The position numbers and the translations under genes were made by a program. This document shows positions 12,468 through 24,297 of a DNA stretch of 64,000 nucleotides, piece by piece. The stretch is taken from assembly GCF_037893015.1 (NCBI RefSeq), contig NC_133666.1:1827467-1891466 (forward strand), in the 5' to 3' direction. The notes beneath the pieces were generated by a model that worked only from the letters and a program-made list of their open reading frames with translations, was not told where the DNA came from and ran no database searches. The first letter of the stretch is position 1, and every line of letters starts with the position of its first letter. Source of the stretch: Macrotis lagotis (lineage: Eukaryota; Chordata; Mammalia; Peramelemorphia; Peramelidae).

Positions 12468-13265
12468 TGCTTCTCTAGCTCAAAGCTTTCTGCTGACTTT
12501 CGGTTTCCTATCTCCAAATGCCTATTGGACATCTCAAACTGAATTTTCTATAGATATGTATAAAATGGAACCCATTAACTTTGCCCCTGAACTCCCCCCT
12601 TTCGATTTCTCTATTCCCCTTTAGGGCACCACATCATCCCAATTCCCTAAGCGTGCAACTTCAACTCTTCATTCCCTTTCACCATCCTCACCCCAACTCC
12701 TCAATCTGTTGCCAAGTCTTGGATTTTACCTTTCCCAAATCTCTCATATAAGCTCCCTTCTCTCCTCTGAAAATGTCACCCTTTGGTGCAAGCCCTCATC
12801 ACTTCATACCTGGACTATCACTATAACTTTCTGATGGGTCTTCCTGCCAGAAGTCTCTCCCCATTCCAGTTCATGCGCTACTAAGCTGCCAAAGTGATCT
12901 TTTTGGTCTGGCCATGTCACTCCCCTACCCAAACTCCAGTGGCTCCCTATTATTTCCAGATGAATCCCTGTCTGAAATTCGAAGTCTTTCATAACCTAGC
13001 TTCTTTTACCTTAAACTCCCTCACATACTCTGTGATACAGTGACACTAGCTTCCTTTATGTTCCTTGCATAAGATGTTCCATTTTTTGACTCTAGACATT
13101 TTCTCTTCTGGAAAGCTCTCCCTCATTATTTCCACTTACTGTCTTCCCTGGCTTCCTTTAGGTCCCAGTTAAAATCTTCTCTTTTATAAAAAGGTGTGGT
13201 TTCCTTACCCCACACAGTTCTGGTGTCTTCCCTCTGCCTTCATTTCATCTTGTATATATCTTGTT

Positions 13266-13870
13266 TGAATGGAGGTCTTTGGGGTGCCCAGGGAGGACTA
13301 GCACTTCTGGTGTGAGGGCTGCTTGTCCACCTTTGGTTCTACCTTCACCCAATTCTCAATTATAGCTCCAACAATCTGGAGTGGGTGCAGTGATCACACT
13401 CCATTAAAACTTTTTTGGCAGATGGGGGCTAACCTAGGTTAAGGGTAACCAACAACCTGTTAGTGAGTTAGGAAGATGTCTACCCTAAGCATGGGAAGAC
13501 ATCCCATTGTGGAACGAGAAGATGACAATGCTTTGTTCCAATTGCCAAGAAGGTGACTGAAGCAGGAACTGTGGAGTGCTTAGAGCCTGGTAAGATATTG
13601 AATACACCAGTGGATAGAGCACCGGCCCTGGAGTCAGGAGTACCTGAGTTCAAATCCGGCCTCAGACACTTCATAATGACCTAGCTGTGTGGCCTTGGGC
13701 CAGTCACTTAACCCCATTGCCTTGCAAAAAAAACCTAAAAAAAGATATTGAATACAGTATGATCATCCACTATGAGCATCCTGGCCCCTGGAGTGAACCC
13801 CCAACCTCAAGAAACAAGCTATCCTACTTTGTACAGCTCTGAATGTTATCAAGTTTTTCCTCTCCAGTCT
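13266..13870 (+). mobile_element. T-LINE 5' region
   Basis: The text 'gtgtgagggctgcttgtcca' near 13310 and the following 250 bp match, with gaps, the reverse complement of 53770-54215, which lies upstream of an AP-endonuclease ORF. This piece is therefore read as the 5' leader of the same non-LTR family on the plus strand. It stops before the endonuclease-coding part. A W-SINE sits inside at 13607-13742. The right boundary near 13870 is approximate. Confidence 0.6.
13607..13742 (+). mobile_element. W-SINE, 5'-truncated
   Basis: It starts inside the tRNA-like head at 'ccagtggatagagcaccgg' and ends in an A-rich tail. A perfect 14-bp target duplication, agatattgaataca, lies at 13593-13606 and 13743-13756. 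Confidence 0.95.
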
Positions 13871-14410
<540 letters not shown>

Positions 14411-14569
14411 TCTAGGGTCTGGATGTGGTGTGCTAGGAACATTGGCATTGTCTGACTAATAAGAAAGTTAGAGTTGGTCCCAGTCAACAATGATGCTTCA
14501 GATGTGTTCTCTAGGCCTGACTACACCAGAATCATGGTGTACACTTTCTCATTGACACTAATGATTTCT

Positions 14570-14990
14570 TTTTAAAATTTCCCCCTTATTTTATTTTAAC
14601 ATTCATTTTCACAAAAACCTTGAGTTCCACATTCTCTCCCTCCAGTCCCTTCTTCACTCATTGAGAAGACAAGCAATTTTAGATGAACTCTACATGTGAA
14701 GCCATGTTGCAAGAAAAATAAAGTGAAAAAAGTAGACTTCAATCTACATTCAGAGTTCATAGGTTCTCTGTCTGAAGGCGGACGGCATTTTTCATCATAG
14801 GTCCTTCCGAATCGTCTCAGATCACTGTCTTGATCAGAGTGGCTAGCACAGTTGATCATTGTTGCAATGTTGCTCTTACTGTGTACAACGTTCTCCTGGT
14901 TCTGCTCACTTCATTTTGCATCACTTTATATTACCTGGGGCACCCGAGGCAATCCTTATAAATGCCATTCACCACTAATTTACAGCAGCA
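14570..14990 (-). mobile_element. L1 3' end, old subfamily
   Basis: The plus text shows the complement of a marsupial L1 3' UTR and ORF2 terminus: a T-rich start, then 'gttctcctggttctgctcac' near 14890 and 'tgcatcactttatattacc'. It is strongly diverged. Confidence 0.65.
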
Positions 14991-15124
14991 ATGAATGCAT
15001 TAGTCCTAACACAGTGGAATGACTTAACAAGCTATTTCAGTGACTAGAGTCTAACTTAGATTTGGGACATAAAACATGTATATATCTCAGCAGTGTATTC
15101 CTATCCATAGAACATAGAACAAGG

Positions 15125-15125
<1 letters not shown>

Positions 15126-15168
<43 letters not shown>
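15126..15168. repeat. (TA)n microsatellite
   Basis: An uninterrupted TA run of about 43 bp. Confidence 0.97.
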
Positions 15169-15172
<4 letters not shown>

Positions 15173-15464
15173 GCAAAGCTGAAATAAAACAATAATTTCT
15201 GTAGGTCCACAAAATCACAAAATATACAGAAATGGCAACTTCTATTTACAATAACCAATAGCAAAAGTATTCATAGATCACAAATGTAGCTACAATGCAC
15301 AATATTAACAGAAGGACAATTGAGCACAACAGGAAAATAAAATAGAAATATACTCAAAATGTAGAGTAATAGCATGTCTATCAACAAACTTGCAATTATA
15401 TACAAGGCACACATCACATGGATAAACATTTTCATTATCATTTAGCTACATATATAACCATTTT
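15169..15464. other. unassigned AT-rich sequence
   Basis: Nothing recognised. Confidence 0.4.
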
Positions 15465-15725
15465 AAAGGGAAAGCTAGGTGGTACAGTGCATAAAGCCAG
15501 GCCAGATCTTCCCGAATACAAATCTGACCTCTGACTCTTATTAAATGTGTGATCTGGGACAAATCACTTCATCTTGTTGGTCTTGGTTTCCTCATCTATA
15601 AAATGAGCCGAAGAAGGAAATGGCCAACTGCTGCAGTATCATTGCCAAAAAATGAAAAGAAAATCAAAAAACCAAAACCCAAATGGGGTCAGGAAGAGTC
15701 TGAAATGACAAAAAAAATGACTCAT
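15465..15725 (+). mobile_element. SINE with RTE-type 3' tail (R-SINE)
   Basis: A tRNA-like head ('agctaggtggtacagtgc') is followed by the 'cctcatctataaaatgagc' block and a tail ('aatggggtcaggaagagtct', 'gaaatgacaaaaaaaatgac') of the kind shared by RTE/BovB LINEs and their SINEs. Confidence 0.75.
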
Positions 15726-15839
15726 TTCTCCAGTTTCCTCTAAGGAATCATCAGTCATTCTAGTCACCAGTCTACTAGATTTCCAATATTCCTGGGCCTC
15801 TCAGGCTATCTGTTCACATACTCTGGCTTGGGTATCTGA

Positions 15840-15905
15840 TCATCAGTCCATCAATAAATACTATTAGGTGCCAAACACTATGCTGAGTATTGAGGATACA
15901 AATAT
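15840..15905 (-). mobile_element. L2 3' tail fragment
   Basis: The plus text 'caataaatactattaggtgc' and 'tgctgagtattgaggataca' is the complement of the L2 tail. Confidence 0.5.
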
Positions 15906-15950
15906 CAACTCAACTTTTTTTTGAAGGAAATCTTGGATCTTTTCAAAGCT

Positions 15951-16263
15951 TGATGATGATCTTTGTCCTTTGTTCTCAAAGAAGACCCTGACAATGGGAG
16001 GTGATGCCATGACAAACGCATGAATTAGATTTGAGTGAAGGGGGGCTGTGCTAAGTCACCGAAGTCACTTTCTCCTCCTGAATCGCCTGGGTCCAGTGGC
16101 CAGACATGAATCAGGATGACTGGACATGACTGTGGATGTGAGGCAATCAGGGTAAAGTGACTTGCTCAAGGTCACACTGCTAGTGAGAGTCAAGTCTCTG
16201 AGACTAGATTTGAATTCCCATCCTGCTGACTCCAAGACTAGGGCTCTATCTATTGTACTACCT
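15951..16263 (-). mobile_element. T-SINE
   Basis: The minus-strand tail 'ttctttgagaacaaaggac' (complement near 15965-15985) ends in short (ATC)n units, the body matches the other T-SINEs, and the decayed head ends at 16263. Confidence 0.82.
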
Positions 16264-17599
16264 TAAAATCTAATGAAACATAGTTGAAAAGCTAGGGTAG
16301 GGGCAGAGAGCTACCTAGTGAGGTGCCCAATGAGATGGGCCCAAAAAAAGTCCCAAACCAATGTAGCCAGTAGGAAATGGGAAGAAAAAGTTTGCTGAGT
16401 CCCCTTGCCACTAATGACTTCCTTAGCAAACTGCATCTCTATCTTGGCTCCCCTCAGGCCCAAGTGGAGCTCATTATTGCCACTCAGTCCAGAGATCTCA
16501 GCTACAAATGCAGTTTTCATTAACTGACTGGACTATGATGGCCATTTGGGATCTCCATCTAGTAGACGACAATGGATTATCAATCTTCAGTGACTTCTGT
16601 GCAAGACTCAAAGTGGACCTCTATATACCTGGAGATGAGGTCACGTTCAGACTCCTTAGGGCTCGGGTGACATTTCTAGCTTATACATAGGATTCTGCCT
16701 AATCAAACCTACGATCTCCTCCTGAGTGCAACCAAAATGTGAAAGTCATCAGGGTCACATTTGCAGAGGAAAATAATCCTGTTCTTTGAGGCAGTGTCCT
16801 TGCATCAAACTGTTGTGACCTCTAGTCCTCTGACTGTTAACTTCTCCCAGTAGAACAGTTCTATCTGTCATTCCATTTCTCAGCAGCTCTTGGCCTGGAG
16901 ACTGGGTGACCATTGGAGGTCTTTTGCCTTGCTTCTGAGTCTTATACATTGAAAGGAGCTAGGTTGGTGTTGGTTTTCTGGGTGAAGTCATACATCTCTG
17001 ATATCATTCTCAAATTGACTTTCTTGTTTGTAGCAACTTCTTTTCTGACTTAAGACCAAAGAGGTGCATCCTCAGCTCTGGGTGGTTTGGCAGACTTTCA
17101 CTTTCACATATGGCATCCTGATCTTGTTACCTCCTAAGGCTTTAGGTCTCTTACAAGCAGCTTCTAGAGTTGACTGTCCAGGCAAGTTCTGAGCTCAGAG
17201 GACTTTCCCCTTGGGTGCTAACTGGTAGAATAACTGAATGGAGCATATACTTACCAGGGCGACCACCACCACCACGTTGCTTAGCTAACTTCACCATCAT
17301 TCCTACCATGTGATTTCAGGTTTCACTATCTCTGGACTATATGCAATTACAAACACTGTAACCTCCCTCACCCACTCCGGATGACTGCCAATGCTTTGGC
17401 AACTCAGCATACACAGCCAACTTGAATTTCCTTCCCACAGGGGAAAATGGATACTTATCCTACCATTGCTATGTGGCACAGTTCAGGTCGAACACCACAC
17501 TCTGGGAGGTGGAGTGAGAAAGGACTTTGCCACCCTCTGCTGCTTCCTGTCTCCTTAAATTGGTTTTTCCTTGTCTTTCTATATTCCCTCTTTGGTTAA
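16264..17599. other. unassigned single-copy-looking sequence
   Basis: About 1.3 kb. Short open frames exist on both strands (for example minus 16755-16949, 64 codons), but none has a family resemblance or a clear splice context. Confidence 0.45.
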
Positions 17600-18369
17600 T
17601 AGTTTTGACTTTATATACTATCTTCTCATGTGCTGGGGTAGGTATAGGGATTGGTTTCTTTATGTTTTAGTTTTTTATTCTGAAGTTAGAGACCCCAAAA
17701 TTGGGCATTCCCACATACATAGCAGACCATAAAAGAGGATTGTATGTGAAACGATGATTATCCATTTTTAAAAACTTTTACAAAGGGAAACTCAAGAACA
17801 AAAATCCAAATGTTTCCTCCACCCCCTATGGGATACACTTTTAGCTCAGTTCCTCCATAGGATTAGCTCCAGATGAATCCTTGTCTCAGCTAATTCTCTC
17901 TAGGGTCTCCAAGATAACTCCAGAAGTTCTCTCCTTGTCCCCAGGCCAGCACTCTGAACTGACTGTAAACCCTAGAATCTCAAGCACTGGGATATCTGGG
18001 CACCTTCCTGACCTGTCAGAACTCCCTAGATCAGAGATTCCAATCACTTTTCCTAGAATGGAATAGAATGAGTGTGGAGGTCAAGGTCCAAGCCCTATTT
18101 CACCAGCACACATGACCTATAGAGGAGAAGATGCCAATGCCTTTTCCTTTTTAGCAGATGCCATGAGCAAAGCAGTCAGACAACTCTGGCTCAACTGAAG
18201 AGAAACTAGCCAGAAATGAATCACTTGCTTGGGAATGCATCGACATTTTTGTAGAGAAAGATAAAGTCCTCAACTTAGTACTCTGCTGGCCAATAAGAAG
18301 CATTAAATAATGCTACCTGACTGCCTGAAACAAGGCTTGTCTGGGCTTCCTTCCAGCATTTCTTCTATT
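17600..18369. other. unassigned sequence
   Basis: The part 17600-17830 is T-rich and faintly resembles an L1 3' end on the minus strand, but this could not be confirmed. The remainder shows nothing recognisable. Confidence 0.35.
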
Positions 18370-18385
18370 CTCCTTTGTGCATTAA

Positions 18386-18680
18386 TATTTGTCCTTCATT
18401 TCCAAAGAAGCTCACGACATCAGGGAGGTGATGCCATGACAAGTCCATGAGTTGGATGTAAGTGAGGAGGACTGGGCTAAGTCACTAGCCTCATCTTCTC
18501 CTCTAGAGTCATGTGGGTCCAATGGTCAGATAAGAATTAGGACTACTGGAGATGGCCCTGGATGGCAATCAATCAGGGTGAAGTGACTGGTCCAAGGTCA
18601 CATAGCTAGTAAGAGTCAAGTGTTTGAGGCCAGATTCAAGCTCCCATTCTCCTGAATCCAAGGTCAATTCTCAGCTGCCC
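18386..18680 (-). mobile_element. T-SINE with target duplication
   Basis: A complete-looking T-SINE on the minus strand. A perfect 16-bp direct repeat, ctcctttgtgcattaa, lies at 18370-18385 and 18681-18696. It defines both ends and confirms that the tail ('gaaatgaaggac' on the minus strand) is the true 3' end of the SINE. Confidence 0.9.
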
Positions 18681-18779
18681 CTCCTTTGTGCATTAAAAAG
18701 GATTTCCATGGCCCTTTTTTGGCTATTAGAATTGTGAAATGTCCCCTGATTTCCTTCTCCCAACTTAGAAACCTAGAAA

Positions 18780-20725
18780 AAGGAAAAAAAATCATTGTAA
18801 CAAATAATCATAAACAAGCAAAATGAATTCACTTGGTGGTTGTGTATGTCTTTTTTTCTGGATCTTGAATCCATCACTTCTCTCGGGAGGAGGGGAACAA
18901 TCTGTATATCATTGGTTCTTTGGAAACAAAATACCATTTTGAATAGTTCCTAAATATTTCAGTTATTTTTCTTTACAAGGCTGTGGTCCTTGTATAAATT
19001 GTCCTCCTAATTCTGCTCATCTCATTATGGATCAGTTTATGCTAGGATTGTCTGAATTTTTGGTCAATTTTTACTACCTCTCCTATTTCCTTACATTTAT
19101 ATGTCACAATTTATTTGTCCGCTCTCCAGATAAGGAGCACACTCTTGGACTCCAGACCCTTTTTTTTCCTTTACACTCCCAATCTATCGTTCCTTCCCCC
19201 TTTCAGGATCAGAAAGTTTATTTGCTTCCAATCCTCTCCCTACTATTTTGCCCTTTCTGAACCTTTCCTCCATCTTCATTTGTTTCCTTATCCTTTGCCT
19301 TTTGGAATATTCTATTGCAAGTCTCATTTCATTTTTAGGAGAAATGTTTAGGTATTGTGTGATCCTGACTATTGTTCCTTATACTTGAATTCCTTCATCC
19401 TGTGTATTTGCAATAGATATGGACGCTCTGGATTTTGACTATGACTATGATGATCCTAAGATATTTCCTTCTGGGACAATCCAGAGGTGGTTTCAGAAGG
19501 TGATTATCAGATTCTTTCTATCTTTACTTTGCCTTTTACTTCTTACAGATCTGGGCAGGTTTCATTTATAATTTCTTGGAATAATATCCAGTCTGTTTTT
19601 TTTAAAGGATTATTTTCTCAGAGTCTAATAATTTTTTTTATTGTCTTTATAATTTTACAATATACCCTGCCAATCTTGTTTCCCTCCCCACCCAACAGAA
19701 GGCAGTCTGATAGTCTTTACATTGTTTCCATGGTATACATTGATCCAAATTGAATGTGTTGAAAAAGAAAATATATCCTTAAGGAAAAAAATAAAAGAGA
19801 TAGCAAAATTACATAATAAGATACCCTTAAAAAATAAATTAAAGGGAATAGTCCGTGGTCTTTGTTCAAGCTCTACAATTCTTTTTCTGGATACAGATGG
19901 GATTCTCCCTCACAGATACCCCAAACTGTCCCTGATTGTTGCACTGATGAAATGAGCAAGTCCATTAAGGTTGATCATCACTCCCATGTTGCTGTTAGGG
20001 TGGACAGTGTTCTTCTGGTTCTGCTCATCTCTCTCAGCATCAGTTCATGCAAATCCCTCCAGGCTTCCCTGAATTCCCATCCCTCCTGGTTTCTAATAGA
20101 ACCATAGTGTTCCATGACATACATATACCACAGTTTGTTAGACCATTCCCCAATTGAAGGACCTTCACTTAATTTCCAATTCTTTGCCACCACAAACAGG
20201 GCTGCTATGAATATTTTTGTACATGTGATATTTTTACTCCTTTGCATTATCTCTTCATGGCATAGACCCAGTAGTAGTATTGCTGGATCAAAGGGTATAC
20301 ACATTTTTGTGGCCCTTTGGGTGCAGTTCCAGACTGCTCTCCAGAAAGGTTGAATGAGTTCACAGCACCACCAACAATGTATTACTGTCCCAGATTTCCC
20401 ACAACCCTTCCAACACTGATCATTGTCCTTTCTGGTCATATTGGCCAGTCTGGGAGGTGTGAGGTGGTACCTCAGAGATGCTTTAATTTGTGTTTCTCTA
20501 ATAAGTAATGATTTACAGCAATTTTTCATATGACTATGGATTGCTTTGATTTCCTCATCTCTAAATTGCCTCTGCATATCCTTTGACCATTTTTCAATTG
20601 GGGAATGGCTTTTTATATAAATTTGAGAGTCTAATAATTCTTAAATGATTTCTCCTTGACCTGTTTTCAAAGTCATTTGTTTTTTAATATCAAGTATCTC
20701 ACATTTTCTTTTATTTTTCAAACCC
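18780..20725 (-). mobile_element. old L1, minus strand, split by a younger L1
   Basis: 18780-19190 has L1 3'-region character. 19340-19619 and 20640-20725 match the complement of the marsupial L1 ORF1/5' region seen again at 23400-24100 and 57540-58330 ('tttcttggaataatatcc', 'tttctccttgacctgttttc'). The two flanks join across the 1-kb insertion at 19634-20625. Ends are uncertain. Confidence 0.6.
19634..20625 (-). mobile_element. 5'-truncated L1 with target duplication and an intact ORF2 C-terminus
   Basis: A 14-bp perfect direct repeat, agagtctaataatt, lies at 19620-19633 and 20626-20639. The minus strand keeps an open frame of 199 codons (20577-19978) matching the ORF2 C-terminal region, with the zinc-knuckle pattern C-x3-C-x7-H-x4-C in CWKGCGKSGTVIHCWWCC. 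Then come AALFVVAKNWKL and the 3' UTR with its G-rich run and A-tail (T-run at 19634). The open frame and clean duplication make it one of the younger L1s here. Confidence 0.93.
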
Positions 20726-20749
20726 CTTCACCAAGTGAAGTCTGAGAGT

Positions 20750-20750
<1 letters not shown>

Positions 20751-20802
<52 letters not shown>

Positions 20803-20845
20803 GAGACAGAGACAGAGAAAGACAGAGACAGAGAGGGAGAGAGTC
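20751..20845. repeat. (GA)n microsatellite
   Basis: GA units with scattered CAGA interruptions towards the right. Confidence 0.97.
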
Positions 20846-20967
20846 CAATACTATATATTCCAGAGAGGAGGAAAGAACAAGAATGTACCCTCTTTCTTCT
20901 TGTCTCAGTGATCAATAAGGGGATCATCTGACCATCCCAAAGTGTCAATAAATCAACAGATTTTTTC

Positions 20968-21089
20968 CTTTTTTATTTATTTACACATTATTAAAATAGT
21001 CTTGTTGTAAGAGTGAACATAATCCCCCCTCCCCCACATAAATAAAAATCCTCACAAGAAATAAAAAGAGAGAAAAAATGTGCTTCAGT
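20968..21089 (-). mobile_element. short L1 3' end (distinct subfamily)
   Basis: The plus text 'aatagtcttgttgtaagagt' and the C-rich run at 21024-21036 match the complement of a marsupial L1 3' UTR different from its neighbour. Direct repeats aatcaacaga(a)ttttttc flank it at 20951-20967 and 21090-21107. Confidence 0.65.
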
Positions 21090-21107
21090 AATCAACAGAA
21101 TTTTTTC

Positions 21108-21620
21108 TTCAACATCTTATTTTATTTTTTAATTTTAACGATTTTATTTATTTTGAGTTTTACAATTTTTCCCCTAATCTTACTTCCCTCCCCCCACTCC
21201 CCACAGAAGACAATTTGCCAGTCTTCCCATTGTTTCCATAGTATGCATTGATCTAAGTTGAATGTGATGAGAGAGAAATCAGATCCTTAAGGAAGAAACA
21301 TAAAGTATAAGAGATAGCAAGATCAGACAATATCAGGGTTTTTTCCTAAATTAAAGGTAACAGTCTTTGGTCTTTGTTCAAACTCCAGGGTTCCTTCTCT
21401 GGATACAGATAGTATTCTCCATTGCAGACAGCCCCAAATTGTCCCTGGTTGTTGCCCTGATGGAATGAGCAAGTCCATCAAGGTTGATCATCGCCCCCAT
21501 GTTGCTGTTAGGGTGGACAGTGTTTTTCTGGTTCTGCTCATCTCACTCAGCATCAGTTCATGCAAATCCCTCCAGGCTTCCCTGAAATCACATCCCTCCT
21601 GGTTTCTAATAGAACAATAG
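21108..21620 (-). mobile_element. L1 3' end, 5'-truncated
   Basis: The complement of an L1 3' UTR: 'attttgagttttacaattt', a C-rich run, 'cattgtttccatagtatgca' and 'tccctccaggcttccctgaa' near 21570. It is flanked by the same target motif at 21090-21107 and 21621-21638, so it entered next to the preceding short L1. Confidence 0.88.
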
Positions 21621-22041
21621 TATCAACAGATTTTTTTCAAAAAAAACATTAAAATTAAACTTTAACATTTTTAAAGTTTTTGAGTCCTAAATGATCTCCT
21701 TCCCTCCAGATCCTTCTCCACCCATGGAAAAAGCAAGCAATATGAGATCAATTATCCATGTGAAGTCACACAAAACATGTTCCATATAAGTAATCTTTAA
21801 TGAGTGTTTCTTAACTGCTTGTTATGTGAGGTCACTGTGTGAGATGCTGGGGATTTAATACAAAAAAATGAAACAAGCTCCATCTATCAGTTTGAAAATT
21901 GCAGAACTTTATTACAGAGTAATGAAATAATACTCATGAAAGAGAATCTCTGGGCGTTACTTTTTTATTACATTTTTTAAGTCCACAAAAGTATGACTTC
22001 TCTTTCTTCTATTCCCTCCCTCTCGATTTCAAAATAAAAAT

Positions 22042-22190
22042 AGGAGCACCTGGGTGGCATAGTGACTAACTCAGGAGGACCTGAGTTCAAATCCAGCCTC
22101 AGACACTTCATAATTATCTAGCTGTGTGACTTTCAGCAAGTCACTTAACCCCATTGCCTTACCCCCCCCTCCCCAAAAAGAAGGAAAGAC
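22042..22190 (+). mobile_element. W-SINE
   Basis: It has a head 'gagcacctgggtggcatagt', a shortened middle, the 'acttaaccccattgcctt' block and a C/A-rich tail. Confidence 0.88.
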
Positions 22191-22192
22191 AG

Positions 22193-22345
22193 GGGACAGC
22201 TAAGTGGCACAGTGGATAGAGCACTGGCCCTGGAATCAGGAGGACCTGAGTTCAAATCTACGCTTGACACTTAATAATTACCTAACTCTGTGACCTTGGG
22301 CAAGTCACTTAACTCCACTGCTTTGCAAAAAATAAAAACAAAACT
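22193..22345 (+). mobile_element. W-SINE, second of a tandem pair
   Basis: A complete W-SINE ('ggggacagctaagtggcaca' to an A-rich tail) that begins next to the tail of the previous copy, in the same orientation. Confidence 0.92.
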
Positions 22346-22917
22346 CATTTTATGAACATGAATAGTCAATCTCAAGTAATTTCCTCAATGGAAATGTCCA
22401 GAAAAAAATCTCTCATTCTATAGTCTGAGTTCTTCATCTTTAATCAGCAGGTGGCTAACATGTTTTATCATAACTTCTATGGAATTGTATTTGGTCATAC
22501 GCATATGCTAAATCTTTCAGAATTATTTGTCTTTAAAATATTGTTGTCATTATATAAATTGTAATCCTGGGTCTACTCTCTTCATTCTGCATTGGTTCAT
22601 ATTAACCTTCCTAGGTATTCCTAAAACTATCTTCTTCATTATTTCCTAAAGCACAATTGTATTCTATCACATCCATATACTGTAACTTGTTCAGTCATTC
22701 TCCAATTGAAGAGCACCTTCATAGTTTCCAGTTCTTTGCCACTGAAAAATAGTTATAAATATTTTTGTACTTTAAGGGGTTTCTTTCTCTTTGTACTAAT
22801 CCCTTCCTTAATTTTAACCTTCTTTTAATTGTCCTTTCTCCCCCTTCCCTCCAATTTTCCTTTTGAGTGAAATGTATTTCTGGACTCAACTCTGTATGCA
22901 TGTACATTCTTCTTGTT

Positions 22918-22975
22918 TATTTGTTTGTTTTCAAAGTAATGGGGTTAAGTGACTTGTCCAAGGTCACACAGGAGC
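22918..22975 (-). mobile_element. W-SINE 3' fragment
   Basis: Only the 3' half is present: 'caaagtaatggggttaagtg' and 'gtccaaggtcacacagga'. Confidence 0.7.
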
Positions 22976-24132
22976 ATGTATATTCTTTCCTCCATTGAGC
23001 ATGTCAAATGAGAGTGAGGTTCAAATGTAAGTTGCTTCCTCCCACCCCTTGTTTGTATACACTTATATTTGTTCACTCTGATATGTGAGATCATTTTCTC
23101 TTACTACTCTCCTTCTCCTCCCCTAAGTGTATTCTCCTCTCCATTCCATTCTTCTTTTAAAATCATTAATGAATAAAAGAGCTACTAATCAGATTCTTTC
23201 AATGAACTCTGATAATATAAAGTTCAGAGGGGGGAAACATGTTATCTCCTCATATTAGAATGTAGTCCATTTATCCAAGTTCAGTCCCATTATGAGAATA
23301 CTTTCATATTTACTTTTTTTATGTTTCTTTTGACTCCTGTATTTGTACTTCAAAGTTTCTGCACAGTTCTGGCCTTTTCATCGGTAATGCTTAGAAGTCC
23401 TCGATTTCATTAAAGATCCATTTCCCTCTTTATAAGATTATAATCAGTTTTGATGGGTAAGTTATTCTTGACTGAAGGTCTATGTCATTACCTTCTGGGA
23501 TTTGGCATTTCAAACTGTGCTTTTATCATGATGACTGCTAAATTTTGTATTATACTGACTATGACTTCTTGGAACTTGAACTATTCTTTTATTCTGGCTG
23601 TTTGCAGTTTTATTTTCTTTAAACTGAAAGTTCTGTATTTTGGCTATGGTTTTCCTAGGAGTTTTCATTTTGAAGCTTCTTTCAGGAAGCGACTAGTAGA
23701 TTCTTTCTATTTTTCACGTTCCTCTCTGGTTCTAAGAACTCTAGACAGTTTTCTTTTAAGATTTCTTGAAATATGATGTCTATGCTCTTTTGGGGGACTT
23801 GCTTTCAAGTAGTCTAATTATTCTTAATTTTTCTTCTCCTTAACTGGTTTCCCAGGGCATTTGTTTTGCTGTGAGATGCCTTAATTTTTTCTTCTATTTT
23901 CTTCAGTCTTTTGATTTTGTTTTAATATTTCTTGTTGTTTTTTTGGTCATTAACTTCTATTTTGTCCATCCTAATTTTTCAGGAGTTTGTTGCTTGGGCA
24001 AGGTTTTATATTTCTTGTGCCAAGTTGTTTTTTCAAACTTTTCATTCTCTCATTTCTTTTCTTAATTGTTTCTTTTAGAACTCTCATTTCATTTTCAAAA
24101 ACTTAAAAAAACTCCTTTAAAAACTCTTGATT

Positions 24133-24297
24133 TGGGAGCAGCTAGGTGGCACAGTGGATGGAGCACCACCCCTGGAGTCAGGAGTACCTGAGTTCAAATC
24201 CAGCCTCAGACGCTTATTAATTATCTAGCTGTGTGGCCTTGGGCAAGTCACTTAACCCCATTTCCTTGCAAAAACCTAAAAAAAAAATAAAGCAAAA
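24133..24297 (+). mobile_element. W-SINE with target duplication
   Basis: Complete copy. A perfect 15-bp duplication, taaaaactcttgatt, lies at 24118-24132 and 24298-24312, inside the HAL1-like element. Confidence 0.96.

Larger units (their letters stand above)
10750..13265 (+). mobile_element. L2 LINE, long degenerate copy broken by two SINEs
   Basis: L2 ORF text runs through 11290-11693, resumes after a W-SINE at 11851, breaks again at about 12145 for another SINE, and resumes at 12468. Landmarks are 'tgcaagccctcatcactt' near 12788, 'ctccagtggctccctatt' near 12934 and 'tcccagttaaaatcttctc' near 13163. The part from 10750 to 11290 is weaker and could be a second copy. The L2 3' tail is missing: at 13266 the sequence switches abruptly to T-LINE. 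Confidence 0.75.

Noticed and set aside
17248-17400. U1 snRNA-like words: atacttacc followed by agggcgacc, and later cactccggatg
   Set aside because: U1 starts ATACTTACCTGGCAGG and has these words in a different spacing. The rest of the 164-nt RNA does not match, so the similarity is taken as chance.
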